DNA of 64,000 nt from Monomorium pharaonis. Its lineage: Eukaryota > Arthropoda > Insecta > Hymenoptera > Formicidae. The notes beneath the pieces are model-generated. The model saw only the letters and a list, made by a program, of their open reading frames with translations. It was not told the DNA's origin and did no database searches. Positions 44,801 to 54,648 of the stretch are shown in pieces. Made by a program: the position numbers and the translations under genes. Position 1 is the first letter of the stretch. The number at the start of each line of letters is the position of its first letter. The stretch lies in NCBI RefSeq assembly GCF_013373865.1, contig NC_050467.1:18746996-18810995 (forward strand). The letters are read 5' to 3'.

Positions 44801-46690
44801 TCTCTCGGGCAAGCTAGATTCAGAAGCTTTCGACGGCGCGGTCGTTGCCTTGAGCCTCCGAACGTACAAATTCCTCTCATCGCCCCCAGGGGCCGCCCTC
44901 TTTGGCGTCTTACCCATGGCCACGACAGCGATTAGCGGCGTGCCTATTAGTTGCGCGGCCGGTTGAACTCCACGCCCTTTTTTTTCGTCTTATTGCGATC
45001 TTACTTGCGTGCAAACGCAACAAACCCGCGTGAGACCTCCCACTTGGCGTACGGCAAGCTAATATCTCGCTGCTATCGCTCCTCTTCGCACTCTCACGCA
45101 CACACGCACACATACACTCTCTCTCTCTCTCTCTTTCTTTCTCTCTTTCGCTCTCTTCCGCTAACTCGTCTGTCGCTCGCCGCCTCACGCCTCTTTCTCT
45201 CCCCTCAAATATTAATAGTCGCCCTTTCTTACTCTCGTCGCGGTCGACTACTCGCGACGTGGACCTCGCCGTACGAATGCGGGCGGCCGGTATCTCGTGC
45301 ACGAGAGCGGGGTCGAACGGCTCCGTCGAATTTAAGCGCACGTACGCACTACGCAGGACGCCATGCAAGTATGCAACACCATGAAACCGCCGCCGCCGAC
45401 CGAGCGTCGACGAGAGAGCACGAATAGCACGATGGATGCGCGCACGTGCGCAGGCGCAATGACGAGTATCGGTGGCCGCCGCCGGCCGCTTCCATGGATG
45501 ATGCTTGTGAAAAAAAATTCGCACGACGCGGATTCTAAGCGATTCACGGGATTTCTTGGAGGTTACGAACGATTGGACAACGACTCGACCGAAGGAAATG
45601 GTGCACGGAACAAAACTAGCCTGACGACCACGTACTACGAGCAACCAACGTCGGCGTGCATGCACGCGCGCGCGCACACTTGTGCGTGTGTGTGTGTGTG
45701 TGTGTGTGTATGTACGTACGTGATACGTACGCCGGCTCACCCTCGCCGCTTCTCGTGTGCATGCAGCTTGCAGCTGAATCTCGTCGACGACGTTCATCCG
45801 TGGCTCTGTCGTCGCTTTCGCGCGCTCGCGTACGAATACGAACTGATCGGTAAAAAATGTATGTAAACCCCGATCAATAATGATCAGTGACAATCATTTT
45901 GGTTTTAGACCGACAAAGATCGTCACTCCCGGGGAACGGGAGTGGCTACTAGAGAAGCCTCGAAGATTTGGTGTTAATCGAAAAACGATAACATCAATTA
46001 TGGATAGAAAATTTTGATATTAGTTAACAAATATTTGAATAAATATATATATTAATGCTCGCTACATTATTTGTATATTAAAAGTATACATATATATCGT
46101 ATCCCTAAATAAATAACGAGATTTTCTTATAGAAAAATAATCACGTATACGCACCGTTTATTTACCCACTGATCGAAGATCGAGTTGTAAATCTAATAAT
46201 TATGTGATCAACTGGAGGCTGTGGTACCGTCACATGGCGTCAGTTGCATAAATTTATTTTATGCTATCTATATGTAATATCAGAGCAGAGAGGAACCTGA
46301 GGAGCGGTCATCGCGTCGTTTTAGATGTTTTCATCCATCAGCGCCTCTATGTGCACAAAATGTGTACATTGAACTACGAAGTCAAATATCTATGAATCCC
46401 GTAGGTAATGTGCATGACTTTTTGGGTCTCTTCTATGCTATGTCCACGTTTATTTGGTTCTGTTTCATGCTATACCCGTAAATTTTACAATTATATGCAT
46501 TCATATTTTAAATCTGTTTTATGCAAATGTGCATAATCGTGTTCTATAAATATGCAATACCACGATATAAATTCAAATAATTGATTTAATAAAAATTTAC
46601 TCACCGATTGCTGTCGCTGCTCCTGCTGCTGATGCTGCTGATGCTGCTGCTACTGCTACATTCCTTTTCCGGAATACCGAGTCGCTCCAT
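41832..46690 (-). CDS. Acidic CaaX-box protein, isoform from distal first exon
   Basis: Exons in transcript order are 46,690-46,605, 44,043-43,986 and 43,136-41,832, with GT-AG junctions and phases 2 and 0. Total 1,449 bp, giving 482 residues. Exon 1a starts MERLGIPEKEC, followed by a Ser-rich run encoded by AGC/ATC repeats. Exon 2 is basic (PKLSGIQKKIPPGAGKNFK). The last exon begins SKLRPPTKVDHHQTTKSLK. It continues as a long Glu/Asp/Ser/Thr-rich, probably disordered stretch with no hydrophobic segment, and then a basic region (GRMRHVTLREKR; DRKRKIETENW...TKKQKQ). It ends KKWCIIM. Cys-aliphatic-aliphatic-Met at the exact C-terminus is a textbook farnesylation (CaaX) signal, so membrane or nuclear-envelope attachment is a reasonable inference. 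The basic clusters could serve as nuclear localisation signals. I do not recognise the family. An alternative first exon is described separately. It is divergent from LMAN2. Confidence 0.75.
44775..44917 (-). CDS. Alternative first coding exon (1b) of the CaaX gene
   Basis: ATG at 44,917-44,915 in an excellent context (GTGGCCATGG). It reads MGKTPKRAAPGGDERNLY and then VRRLKATTAPSK..., ending SEITN plus AG before the donor AG|GTTTGT. It is 143 bp and ends in phase 2, exactly as exon 1a does. Spliced to 44,043 it also yields Asn-Arg before PKLSG. The resulting isoform has 501 residues with a basic instead of a Ser-rich N-terminus. Its own GC-rich upstream block (about 44,920-45,900) would serve as a second promoter. 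Confidence 0.7.
44918..45900. promoter_or_regulatory. CpG-rich block, probable second promoter of CaaX gene
   Basis: About 1 kb of CpG-rich sequence lies directly upstream of exon 1b. It contains CT-rich (45,115-45,150) and TG (45,681-45,709) tracts. Both strands carry long open frames, the largest about 327 codons on the minus strand, ending one codon past the exon 1b ATG. Their content is Arg/His/Thr low-complexity, including a TH repeat from the TG tract, and I take them as composition artefacts. A promoter or 5' UTR role is inferred from position. Confidence 0.45.
45681..45709. repeat. (TG)n microsatellite
   Basis: About 29 bp of TG repeat with one CG interruption, preceded by an alternating CG run (45,665-45,674). 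Alternating purine-pyrimidine of this kind can adopt Z-DNA. Confidence 0.9.
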
Positions 46691-46857
46691 GGATGCCACT
46701 TTCTGCTGACATCATCCTGCTATTCTCGAACCCGATACTTTATTCGGCACTCCCGATATTACGGATAATATATCACACACGAGTAAAACGCAAGCCGCGC
46801 GCGAGCATTTCACTTGGCGCGACCGTTACATTTGGAAAAATACATGAAAAGGACGAA

Positions 46858-47568
46858 CACTTCACTTAATTAAAAAAACGCACTCGCGATATTCTACGAA
46901 TGCATCCCCTTCGAGCAAATACTTCACTCGCGAAGGCAAACGCACGATGCCGCGATTTGCACATGAATACGACCTCTGTACGAGCTTACATGGCTCGCGG
47001 GTCGTCTATTAGCGCGACGGCACTCTCAACACAATACCGTACTTGCGCACAATGAATTCTGAACAAACTAAACACGCGAGACACGCACGGAGTCGACAGA
47101 GCATCCGACGGTCCGACCGGCGCTGGAGCGCGAAGAAACATGGCGGCAGCAGCGTACGGGGCGTACGTGACCGCTGGCAGGCAGACTCGGCGGTACTCGG
47201 CGCTAGTCGGCGCCACTCGGCGTTGCTAGGCGGTTGACTCGCCGCGCCTGCGTCGCTGCCGCCATGTTGCTCCGTTGCTCCGCGCTCCAGTCCAGTCATG
47301 TACGCTACTCCAGCGCCGGTCGGACGCTCTGTCGACTCCGTGCGTATTTCGCGTTCAGAATTGAATTGTGCGGTATTATGCAGGTACGATGTTGTGGTGA
47401 GAGTGCTGTCGTGCTGCTAGCAAACGATACGCGAGCCGTGAGATCGAAAGCGCGGCGTCGTGCGTTTGCCTTCGATCTCGAGTAAGTGTTCGCGTGTGTG
47501 TTTGAGCAAGTGTTTGCTCGAAGGGGATACGTTCGGTAGATTATCGCGAGTGCCAATTAACTGAAGTG
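46858..47568. promoter_or_regulatory. Divergent promoter built as an inverted duplication
   Basis: The intergenic region between the CaaX gene (-, ATG 46,690) and LMAN2 (+, ATG 47,999) is a large imperfect inverted repeat. The arms are about 46,858-47,152 and 47,255-47,568, centred near 47,205. Matching blocks, right arm versus minus-strand reading of the left arm, include GCTCTGTCGACTCCGTGCGT, a 20-bp identity (47,326-47,345 and 47,083-47,102). CAGCGCCGGTCGGAC is also shared, as is GTGCGTTTGCCTTCG near 47,460 and 46,931-46,950. TTTGCTCGAAGGGGAT is shared at 47,513-47,528 and 46,904-46,919, and ATCGCGAGTGC follows in both. Each arm carries an outward GCCGCCATGTT motif like a YY1 site, at 47,258 and 47,147. 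The two genes therefore seem to start from paralogous, mirror-image promoter/5' leader sequences. Transcription start sites were not determined. Confidence 0.8.
47187..47240. repeat. 10-bp tandem repeat at the centre of the palindromic promoter
   Basis: Degenerate decamers (ACTCGGCGGT, ACTCGGCGCT, AGTCGGCGCC, ACTCGGCGTT, GCTAGGCGGT, TGACTCGCCG) lie in the spacer between the two inverted arms. The period is exactly 10 bp, about one helical turn. Confidence 0.75.
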
Positions 47569-47998
47569 CTACTAGTCGTCGTGCGAGCATACGAAATAGA
47601 AAATTTTCGAAACGAATTTGTCTCCGTTCGTTATTGTATCTCGGCGCGTAATTTTCCTCTCTGGTATCGCAAACCGTCGATTACGATCATCAAAGAAGAG
47701 ATATCAACGTTATCGACTGTCGCACGACTTAGCGCGGATCGAATATCTGTCAAATCTACCGACTTATGAAACTCGCGACGGCAGCGACATCCCCAATGGC
47801 GAAGCTTTATCGGATGACTCCGGAGATGACGACGTGCGTTGGTTAGCACGACGAGCGCGTGAATGGCCTTCACTCTGCTGGCGGTGCTGCTCCGGACAAG
47901 TGTGCTGTGATTCTTCCTTCCACCCGCGTGTTCGATACGCCCGTGTGTGAATTACGCGCGAAAAAAAATCCAATTACCTGATTCGAAGTTTGTCAGCG

Positions 47999-50900
47999 AT
48001 GGGTGCGATTTCGTGGTTGCTTCTGCTGCTCGTCGGCGTCCTGGAGTCCGTCGCCGCGGAATGGAACACGCAGGACTACATGAAGCGGGAACATTCGTTG
48101 CATAGGCCGTATCAAGGTACGACTAGATTTCTCCTCCTTGTCTCCCGTTTCTCAGCGCTCGCCGGGATACTCTCATCGCGCGCCAGTGCAGGAGGATCCG
48201 CTGGTTTATTTATTATCATTTATTATTCAGTCGCAATCCGCTGTGGATTTAAGGTTATGAAGCGACTAATTAATGCAGGAGAATTTTTTTCCCCTTTGTA
48301 AAACGCTAGTGAAAAAGCCCACGTCTGTTACAGCTATGTCGCAAGGTCAATGAATTTACATATGTCAAGGATCTTTTAAAGAAACGCGTGTTGACTACTT
48401 TTTTTAAATAAATTCCCTCCATGAATTCTGCTGCGCGCCAGCGCGGAAGGATTTGCTGATTCATTTATTATCTAGTCGCAATCCACAAGCTAGTCTACTA
48501 TGAATCTGGTGGGTAACCCAGATAACAATGTGTCTTTGTTGCTGCTGACATATTGCTCGTGATTGTAACATGAAGCCTGTTCTTTGTCACTGTACTGCTG
48601 TACTAGTGCAATAAGTTAGAATAAGACAAATATATTTTTTCTCATTCTAACTTATTGCACCAATATAGCAGTGCAGCGATAAAGAACAGGTCTATGTATA
48701 TACTGCTGTCAGAATTGCAACAACCAAGTCCATTTGTTAGCAAGTTGACTTACTCTTAGAAATTGTCCTGTTATGTTCTCATAATTTACAGAATTATAAT
48801 GCTGTTATATTGCCATTAAATTGTTAAAATACATATACATATTGTTGCCTATTTGTTGTTTCAATGTTGATATATTTGAAATTTTTTCTTAGACATGCTA
48901 TTTGCTTGGACATTGGTTATCTATGAATTAATGTGGAGAATTTATTTTCCATAGATTGTAGCGTTAATGAAAGAGACTTATATATATTTCAGTTCTTTGT
49001 AGTAAGATGAATTTATAGATCAGAGTCTTTGGGTTTTTTTTTTAAGAATATGATCCTTATTTTTTAAATTAATCCTTTTAAAGATTGATGAAAGAACTTC
49101 TTTATAGTATATTGTAAAAATATTCTTCAAAATTAAAAAGATAATGACACACTATAATATTATTTTAAAATAATTAATAATGTATATTGTGCAATATATA
49201 TTGGTGAAAATTTTGGTATAATAGGTAACGAATTTCTAAAGTAATTTTTTTTAATGCATATAAAATAGACTATAAATTATTTATTTATTATAGTAACTAT
49301 TAATCCTTTAGTGCTTAATGGGAAATATATCCCAATATTTTAAAAATCTATATTTTTTACAAAAATAAAGATAGTGACTATTTCCTGGACTCATTTTAAT
49401 GTGAAGGATAGGATATTTTCTTCACCAAAATTCAACACTTGTGAGTTTTATCTCTTGGTATACATATCTCGTCAAATATTTGTAAAATGGAGTAAAAGTA
49501 AATAATTTAAATATCTTCCATAAAAGTAGCAACCTTTTTTTTTTGTTTATTTTCAAAGTCAATATAAGTTATATGTAAAAAATTGCTACTTAATTTAAAA
49601 ATGACAGATTTAATGCTTTTTGTAGAATTTGAGTGACTCATTTTAATATGCCATTTTAAATTTTAAAATTATAAAATTTATAACAGTGAATCTAAAAACC
49701 TTTAAATATAAATTGGATGCTAATTATTCTCAGAAAAATCAGGCATGAAAGAATCAGAACATATTTATCTATTATCTTTTATATATTTTGAACTGTAATA
49801 AACATATTATGTTATTGCTGAAATTATATAAATTTTTAATGTATACATTTACAAAACCTATTTTTTTATATATTTATAATTATGTAAATGCTTTTTATTT
49901 TATTTAGAAAATTGTGTTTAATATAATAGGTACAGGTATGACGATACCTAACTGGGATTTTATGGGAAGTACGATGGTAACTAATAATTATATCAGGTTA
50001 ACACCTGATTTACAAAGTAAACAAGGTGCCTTATGGAATTCTGTAGTAAGTATTTTGCTTGTATTTGCACATGATATTTTGTCTATAATTTTAATTTAAA
50101 ATGTAAATATGTATTGGTTACTATTTGAGATTTTTAAATTTCTTACGTTTATAGCCATGCCATATACGAAATTGGGAACTGCAAGTTCAATTTAAAGTAC
50201 ATGGAAAAGGAAAAGATTTATTCGGAGATGGTTTTACCATTTGGTATGCTAAAGAAAGAATGAAATCGGGCCCTGTATTTGGAAATCAGGATTATTTCCA
50301 GGGATTAGCAGTGATACTTGATACATATAGCAATCATAATGGCCAACATAATGTACGTTAAATGTAAACTTGCGAAATTTTATGTAATTTAAATAATCAG
50401 TTAAGCTTACATAACTGAATATTTTTAATTATTGAAAACTGAACATTTTTGTCTTTATATATATATTTTTTAAATATAAGTTATATACTTTTGTCTGCCA
50501 TAGCATCAGCATCCTTACATCTCAGCAATGGTCAATAATGGATCTCTACATTATGATCACGATCGCGACGGCACTCACACGCAACTCGCAGGTTGTGAAG
50601 CAAAGTTCAGAAACTTGGAACATGATACGCACATAGCTATAAGATATGAGAGAGATACCCTAACTGGTATGTTAAATTAAACATTAATTATGTTGATGAA
50701 ACGTTAAGATACATTGCACATTTTATATTATATGTCATTAGCAAAGTTCTTTGTTAAATCGTTTCCTATTTTTATTCTTCTTCTTCATCGTTTGTACTTT
50801 GACCTATCATATTACATGGATTGTACTTTGTTTCTTTTTTTTTTTAACTTTATAATTATCTCTTTCATTTGCAATGGTGTGCAAATGTGTATATGCATAT

Positions 50901-51983
50901 ATACATATATGTATTTTTAGACTAAAATCGCACATGGTGTTTCGAAATTTGTGAATTAAAATACTATAGCAAGAAGTGTTCCAAAAGTAAATTGGTTATT
51001 TGTATAGTTTTATTTCAAGAAGTAATTTATAAAATATAAGAACTTAAAGCTGATCAATCAAAGATAATGTTTAGATAATTTTCTGTCATGCAGCTACTAA
51101 TACCAGCGCTCACATGATAATATTAATGAGTCATGCGATATGCGATTGTCTAAACATAATGATTAGCTTTTTTTATATCTTAAAAATTACTATTTAAAAT
51201 AAAAATTTACAAATAGCTATTTTACTCAATTTTTCGATAAGTATTTACCACAGTATTCAGAACACCCTATATATGTATATACTTTTTGCACATAACTTCA
51301 TATTTTTTACAATGTTTTTTTTTCTTATCTTAATGAAGTTTCCACGGATCTTGCCAACAAAGCAGCATGGAAACAATGTTTTCAAGTGAATGAAGTTAAG
51401 CTTCCAACAGGATATTACATAGGAATTTCTGCTACCACGGGTGATCTGTCTGATAATCATGATATATTATCAATTCGTTTATACGAATTAGATTTACCAG
51501 ATGATGTAAGCACTAATTTATTTTTTCTATTTTATTAGATTATGTATAATTTGTAATATTATACATAAGTGTTTGTATACAAAACATATGTCATCAATCA
51601 ATAAAGATATATATTATTTAGCTACAATAATTGATAAATTAATGATATTTAAACATATTATTATACATATAATTATTATAAATATATTTTACAGCCCAAA
51701 GATCAAGAAGACAGATCACAAATTGTGCCATCAGCATCATTCTATGATGCACCAAGAGGTATGCAATTAAATAAGATATTATTGTATACATGTGTAAATT
51801 TATTATTTTAATATCAATTTTTCTATTTCAGAACGTATAGAAGATCCAAAGCAATCTAGCTGGAGTGGAATAAAACTTTTCATGGTGATGTTAATTTGTG
51901 CGATCGTATTAATAGTCTGTGTTGTCATTGCCATTATGCTCTATCAAAAGCATCAAGAAAACAGCAGAAAGCGATTTTACTAA
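47999..51983 (+). CDS. LMAN2: VIP36-type L-type lectin (LMAN2), seven exons
   Basis: Exons are 47,999-48,116, 49,930-50,045, 50,155-50,352, 50,504-50,666, 51,339-51,505, 51,695-51,758 and 51,832-51,983. Phases agree at all six GT-AG introns, and the total is 978 bp, giving 325 residues. VIP36/LMAN2 is a mannose-binding cargo receptor that cycles between ER, ERGIC and Golgi and sorts high-mannose glycoproteins. Residues 1-20 form a signal peptide (MGAISWLLLLLVGVLESVAA). The L-type lectin domain spans about 35-250: WDF near 48-50, HGDG-like FGDGFTIWYA at 101-110, ILDTYSN with the presumed Ca/sugar-binding Asp at 134, AGC at 173-175 paired with Cys212, and GDLSDNHD at 233-240. A single transmembrane helix covers about 289-312. 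The short cytosolic tail ends KRFY, the family's ER-exit signal. It is slightly shorter than the human protein (356). The start is the ATG with the signal peptide; an in-frame TTG lies 9 bp upstream and is not used. It is divergent from the CaaX gene. Confidence 0.97.
48510..48740. repeat. Long imperfect palindrome in LMAN2 intron 1
   Basis: The core hairpin spans 48,576-48,690. Left arm CCTGTTCTTTGTCACTGTAC...GTGCAATAAGTTAGAATAAG. Right arm, on the minus strand, CCTGTTCTTTATCGCTGCAC...GTGCAATAAGTTAGAATGAG. That is about 50 bp with roughly six mismatches and a loop of about 15 bp. Weaker pairing continues outward (GTTGCTGCTGACA against GTTGCAATTCTGACAG). It is either a palindromic MITE or a structured RNA precursor. 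Confidence 0.8.
50964..51275. mobile_element. MITE-like element, copy B, in LMAN2 intron 4
   Basis: It starts near CTATAGCAAGAAGTGTTCCA and ends TTCAGAACACCCTATATA. The arms are inverted repeats of about 75 bp. ATATCTTAAAAATTACTATT, followed by TAAAATAAAAATTTACAAAT, matches the minus-strand reading of 50,990-51,050. Termini and arms match copy A at about 17,029-17,384. No coding capacity. It lies wholly inside the 50,667-51,338 intron and accounts for nearly half of it. Confidence 0.65.
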
Positions 51984-52154
51984 GTCATGTTTGAAATAAC
52001 GTGTATCTCTTGAGCGTCGCAGCTTATCATATTTCTCCTTTATTCGAGATTTTTCATATATAGGATGTATATTGTAAAATGCTCATAAGACTGTGTTTTT
52101 ACTTGGTTTTTTGTTCAGAAATTAGTATGAGAATTTTTTTCTTTTGCGTGTAAG

Positions 52155-52160
52155 AATAAA
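52155..52160 (+). terminator. Candidate proximal poly(A) signal, LMAN2
   Basis: AATAAA about 170 bases after the LMAN2 stop, followed by TGTGTGTGT-type sequence at 52,185 that could serve as the downstream GU-rich element. A distal AATAAA at 53,111 is an alternative. Confidence 0.5.
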
Positions 52161-52476
52161 ATTCCGTAGGATAAAGGAGAGACGTGTGTGTGTATGCAAG
52201 TTCTAATAATTCCAATATTTGCTGAATGTTGTTTCCATTGGATTAATTGTCGATGTCGTTGATTGGGCTCAGTGTACATTTATTTGATTTTATTGTAGTC
52301 AGTAAAAATACGTATTTATTTACAGTTCCTTTACCAAAGTTATTACTTCTTCAGACATAACGTGGAACCTAATGAAATATAAACTTTTATATATTTGACT
52401 TCTAAAAAATATGTAGGACAGAAGGAGAGATATTATAATGAATGTATTATGACTTGTACATTGTTAAGTGTATTTT

Positions 52477-52580
52477 AGAAAGGTCTTGGAAAAACTGGTA
52501 TATTATATACATTAATTTCAAGCCAATGCTCATATATACAAGATCTTTATAATAATATATACTTTTTCCAGAACCTTTTT
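52477..52580. repeat. Hairpin in the LMAN2 3' flank
   Basis: Left arm GAAAGGTCTTGGAAAAACTG, then GTATATTAT. Right arm, on the minus strand, AAAAAGGTTCTGGAAAAAGT, then ATATATTAT. Arms of about 30 bp with four or five mismatches and a loop of about 45 bp. If the distal poly(A) site is used it would lie in the 3' UTR. Confidence 0.6.
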
Positions 52581-54585
52581 GTCTAGGTTCAAATTAATTC
52601 TAAAGTCAAGTGATTTTAAATACTTAAGGAAATACATCACAGATATATTAGATATTGTTTAAGGAGATAATATAGGTATCCTGGTTAATTTCTTTTTTTG
52701 TAATTTTAGACACATTGAGTAATTATTTTCATATGCAGATTAAATACAGAAAAGACTTTATTAACATAGATTTTATATTTGTACATAAAAAAATTAATTG
52801 TACTTGAAGCTCCCATATTGCATTAAGTTTGTGATGGGGATTATTTGCTAATTGTAAGTGCAACTGTTAAACAGACCATTAGCCATATAAATTATGCAGT
52901 ATTAGAACGATATCTAACATTGCATAAATGCAATATGGGGGTTCTATCATATTTCAATATAACTACATAGTAAAACTCTGTATTGTAATATTTTAATTCT
53001 TTTATATGGAAACTAAGAAAGAGGGAACCAAACCGTTTAAATAAACTTGTCTTGTTATCGACATGATATTATCACGTCGAAACAATAATGTATCATGTTG
53101 CCAAATACAAAATAAATATATCTGTAATTTTAAGGTAGTAAAAGATTTTTAATATCTTATAAAAAGGTAGGTGTGAAATATTAAAACTCACACTTATACT
53201 TTAATAAGACAATGTTTGAATTTTATATTGTATTTCTGAATACATTTATTCTTGACAAAAATATACATTTGCACATCAGAATGTTCGAAAGTTCACGATG
53301 TTTTTTAACGTATTTAATTCATTTGTTTGTTTTGCTTGGAGAAGCAAATAGAGTACTTTTATTTTATCAACATTAAAATCATTCAAACAGAAAACACCAA
53401 GGCACATCTATGTCTGTCTTATCTCTTTGCTACTATACTGGTCTTGGTTCCTATTGTCGTTGTGATACAATGACGAAACTGCTTTTAACTCTAGATAGAT
53501 ATGCTCATTAATAGTTTATAGATCCAACACTTAACATTGACTTGTACAGTAAATTGTTTATATTGTACATATATTTTCAATGTTCTTTAAAAGCTGCGTT
53601 ATTCCGGTAACAAAATTTTGAGATATCTAGTGTATTTTAACAGAATGTTAGTATGACGGTACTGCACAATTTTTTTTAGGAAATAACTTATTCTCTTAAT
53701 AAAAGCTTACTAAATAATCTAAAATTATTTACATTAGGTTGCATACTGCCTTGCCATTAAACTAATTAAAACATTATCATGATACCTAGTAAGAAATACA
53801 ATTTTACAATATTACATGCAATATTAAAACATACAAGATCAAAGAGATGTTGGTCTCTCATTATTCTTCGAAAATGGGAATACAAAAATATCAAGCGTTT
53901 CTCTCTTTTTCTTTTTACTGGCAGTAATGCTTAGGAAAATATATAAATCTTAAAATATATGTTATATATAATACTTTAAAGCAGATTACGACTTTTTCAT
54001 GAAAGCGTAATGTAGTTGTTAATATATGTATATTGCCTGAGGCATTCGGTAACATCGAAATATTTGCACTATTCTCTACTTTCATATCACACACACATTT
54101 ACATGTATGTCAAACATTGAAGAAATTCTGCTTTTATGTACATAACAATTTCTTGCTTTAATTTAATTTATACTGTATATAGCATGTTATATCGCATAAC
54201 ACGCCATTTTGTACAATAATAATATAGTAGATATATCTGTAACATTGTAATGTGAAAAATAATTCATTACAATTATTTAATTATTGAGTTAAAGTGTTCG
54301 TCCAAATAAAAATCTTTTAATAGATTTTTCATATTGAAATATCTTTTAAGACATTTATAGATACAAATATATTACAGTTTACAATACAAATATATAGATA
54401 CCAAGTTTGTTTGAATTTGTATTTTTTATATATACTTATATGAATTAATCCAGCGTATTCTATTTCCAAATTTTATTTGTCTACAGAAAAACTCTAAACA
54501 AAATTTTAATAGTAACTTGATTTTTCTTTAATATAAACCATGTTAATCGTGTAAATTGTAATGAAAATTAGATATTAAAAAAATT

Positions 54586-54591
54586 TTTATT
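54586..54591 (-). terminator. Candidate poly(A) signal, WFS1
   Basis: AATAAA on the minus strand about 58 bases after the WFS1 stop codon. Confidence 0.5.
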
Positions 54592-54648
54592 ACATTAGAT
54601 CTAAAAAGCTATAGAGAGATCTAAAGGATTCAGTCATGTAGAATGTCA

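Larger units (their letters stand above)
51984..54585. other. Convergent 3' region between LMAN2 and WFS1
   Basis: 2.6 kb of AT-rich sequence between the stop codons of two tail-to-tail genes, presumably 3' UTRs plus spacer. AATAAA on the plus strand occurs at 52,155-52,160 (about 170 bp after the LMAN2 stop) and at 53,111-53,116. A hairpin lies at about 52,477-52,580. A looser inverted repeat pairs 52,809-52,826 with 52,926-52,943 (CCCATATTGCATT and its complement). No open frame of interest. Confidence 0.7.

Noticed and set aside
44910..45893. A 327-codon open frame on the minus strand
   Set aside because: It begins at a non-ATG codon, is Arg/His/Thr low-complexity and includes a Thr-His run from the TG microsatellite. 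It lies in a CpG-rich block where both strands are open, and its stop overlaps the exon 1b start region. Composition explains it.
46986..47485. Similar-looking proteins predicted on both strands of the divergent promoter
   Set aside because: Their resemblance (for example ESAVVLL and ESAVALI) comes from the inverted duplication of DNA, not from coding. Several start at non-ATG codons and none has splice or domain support.
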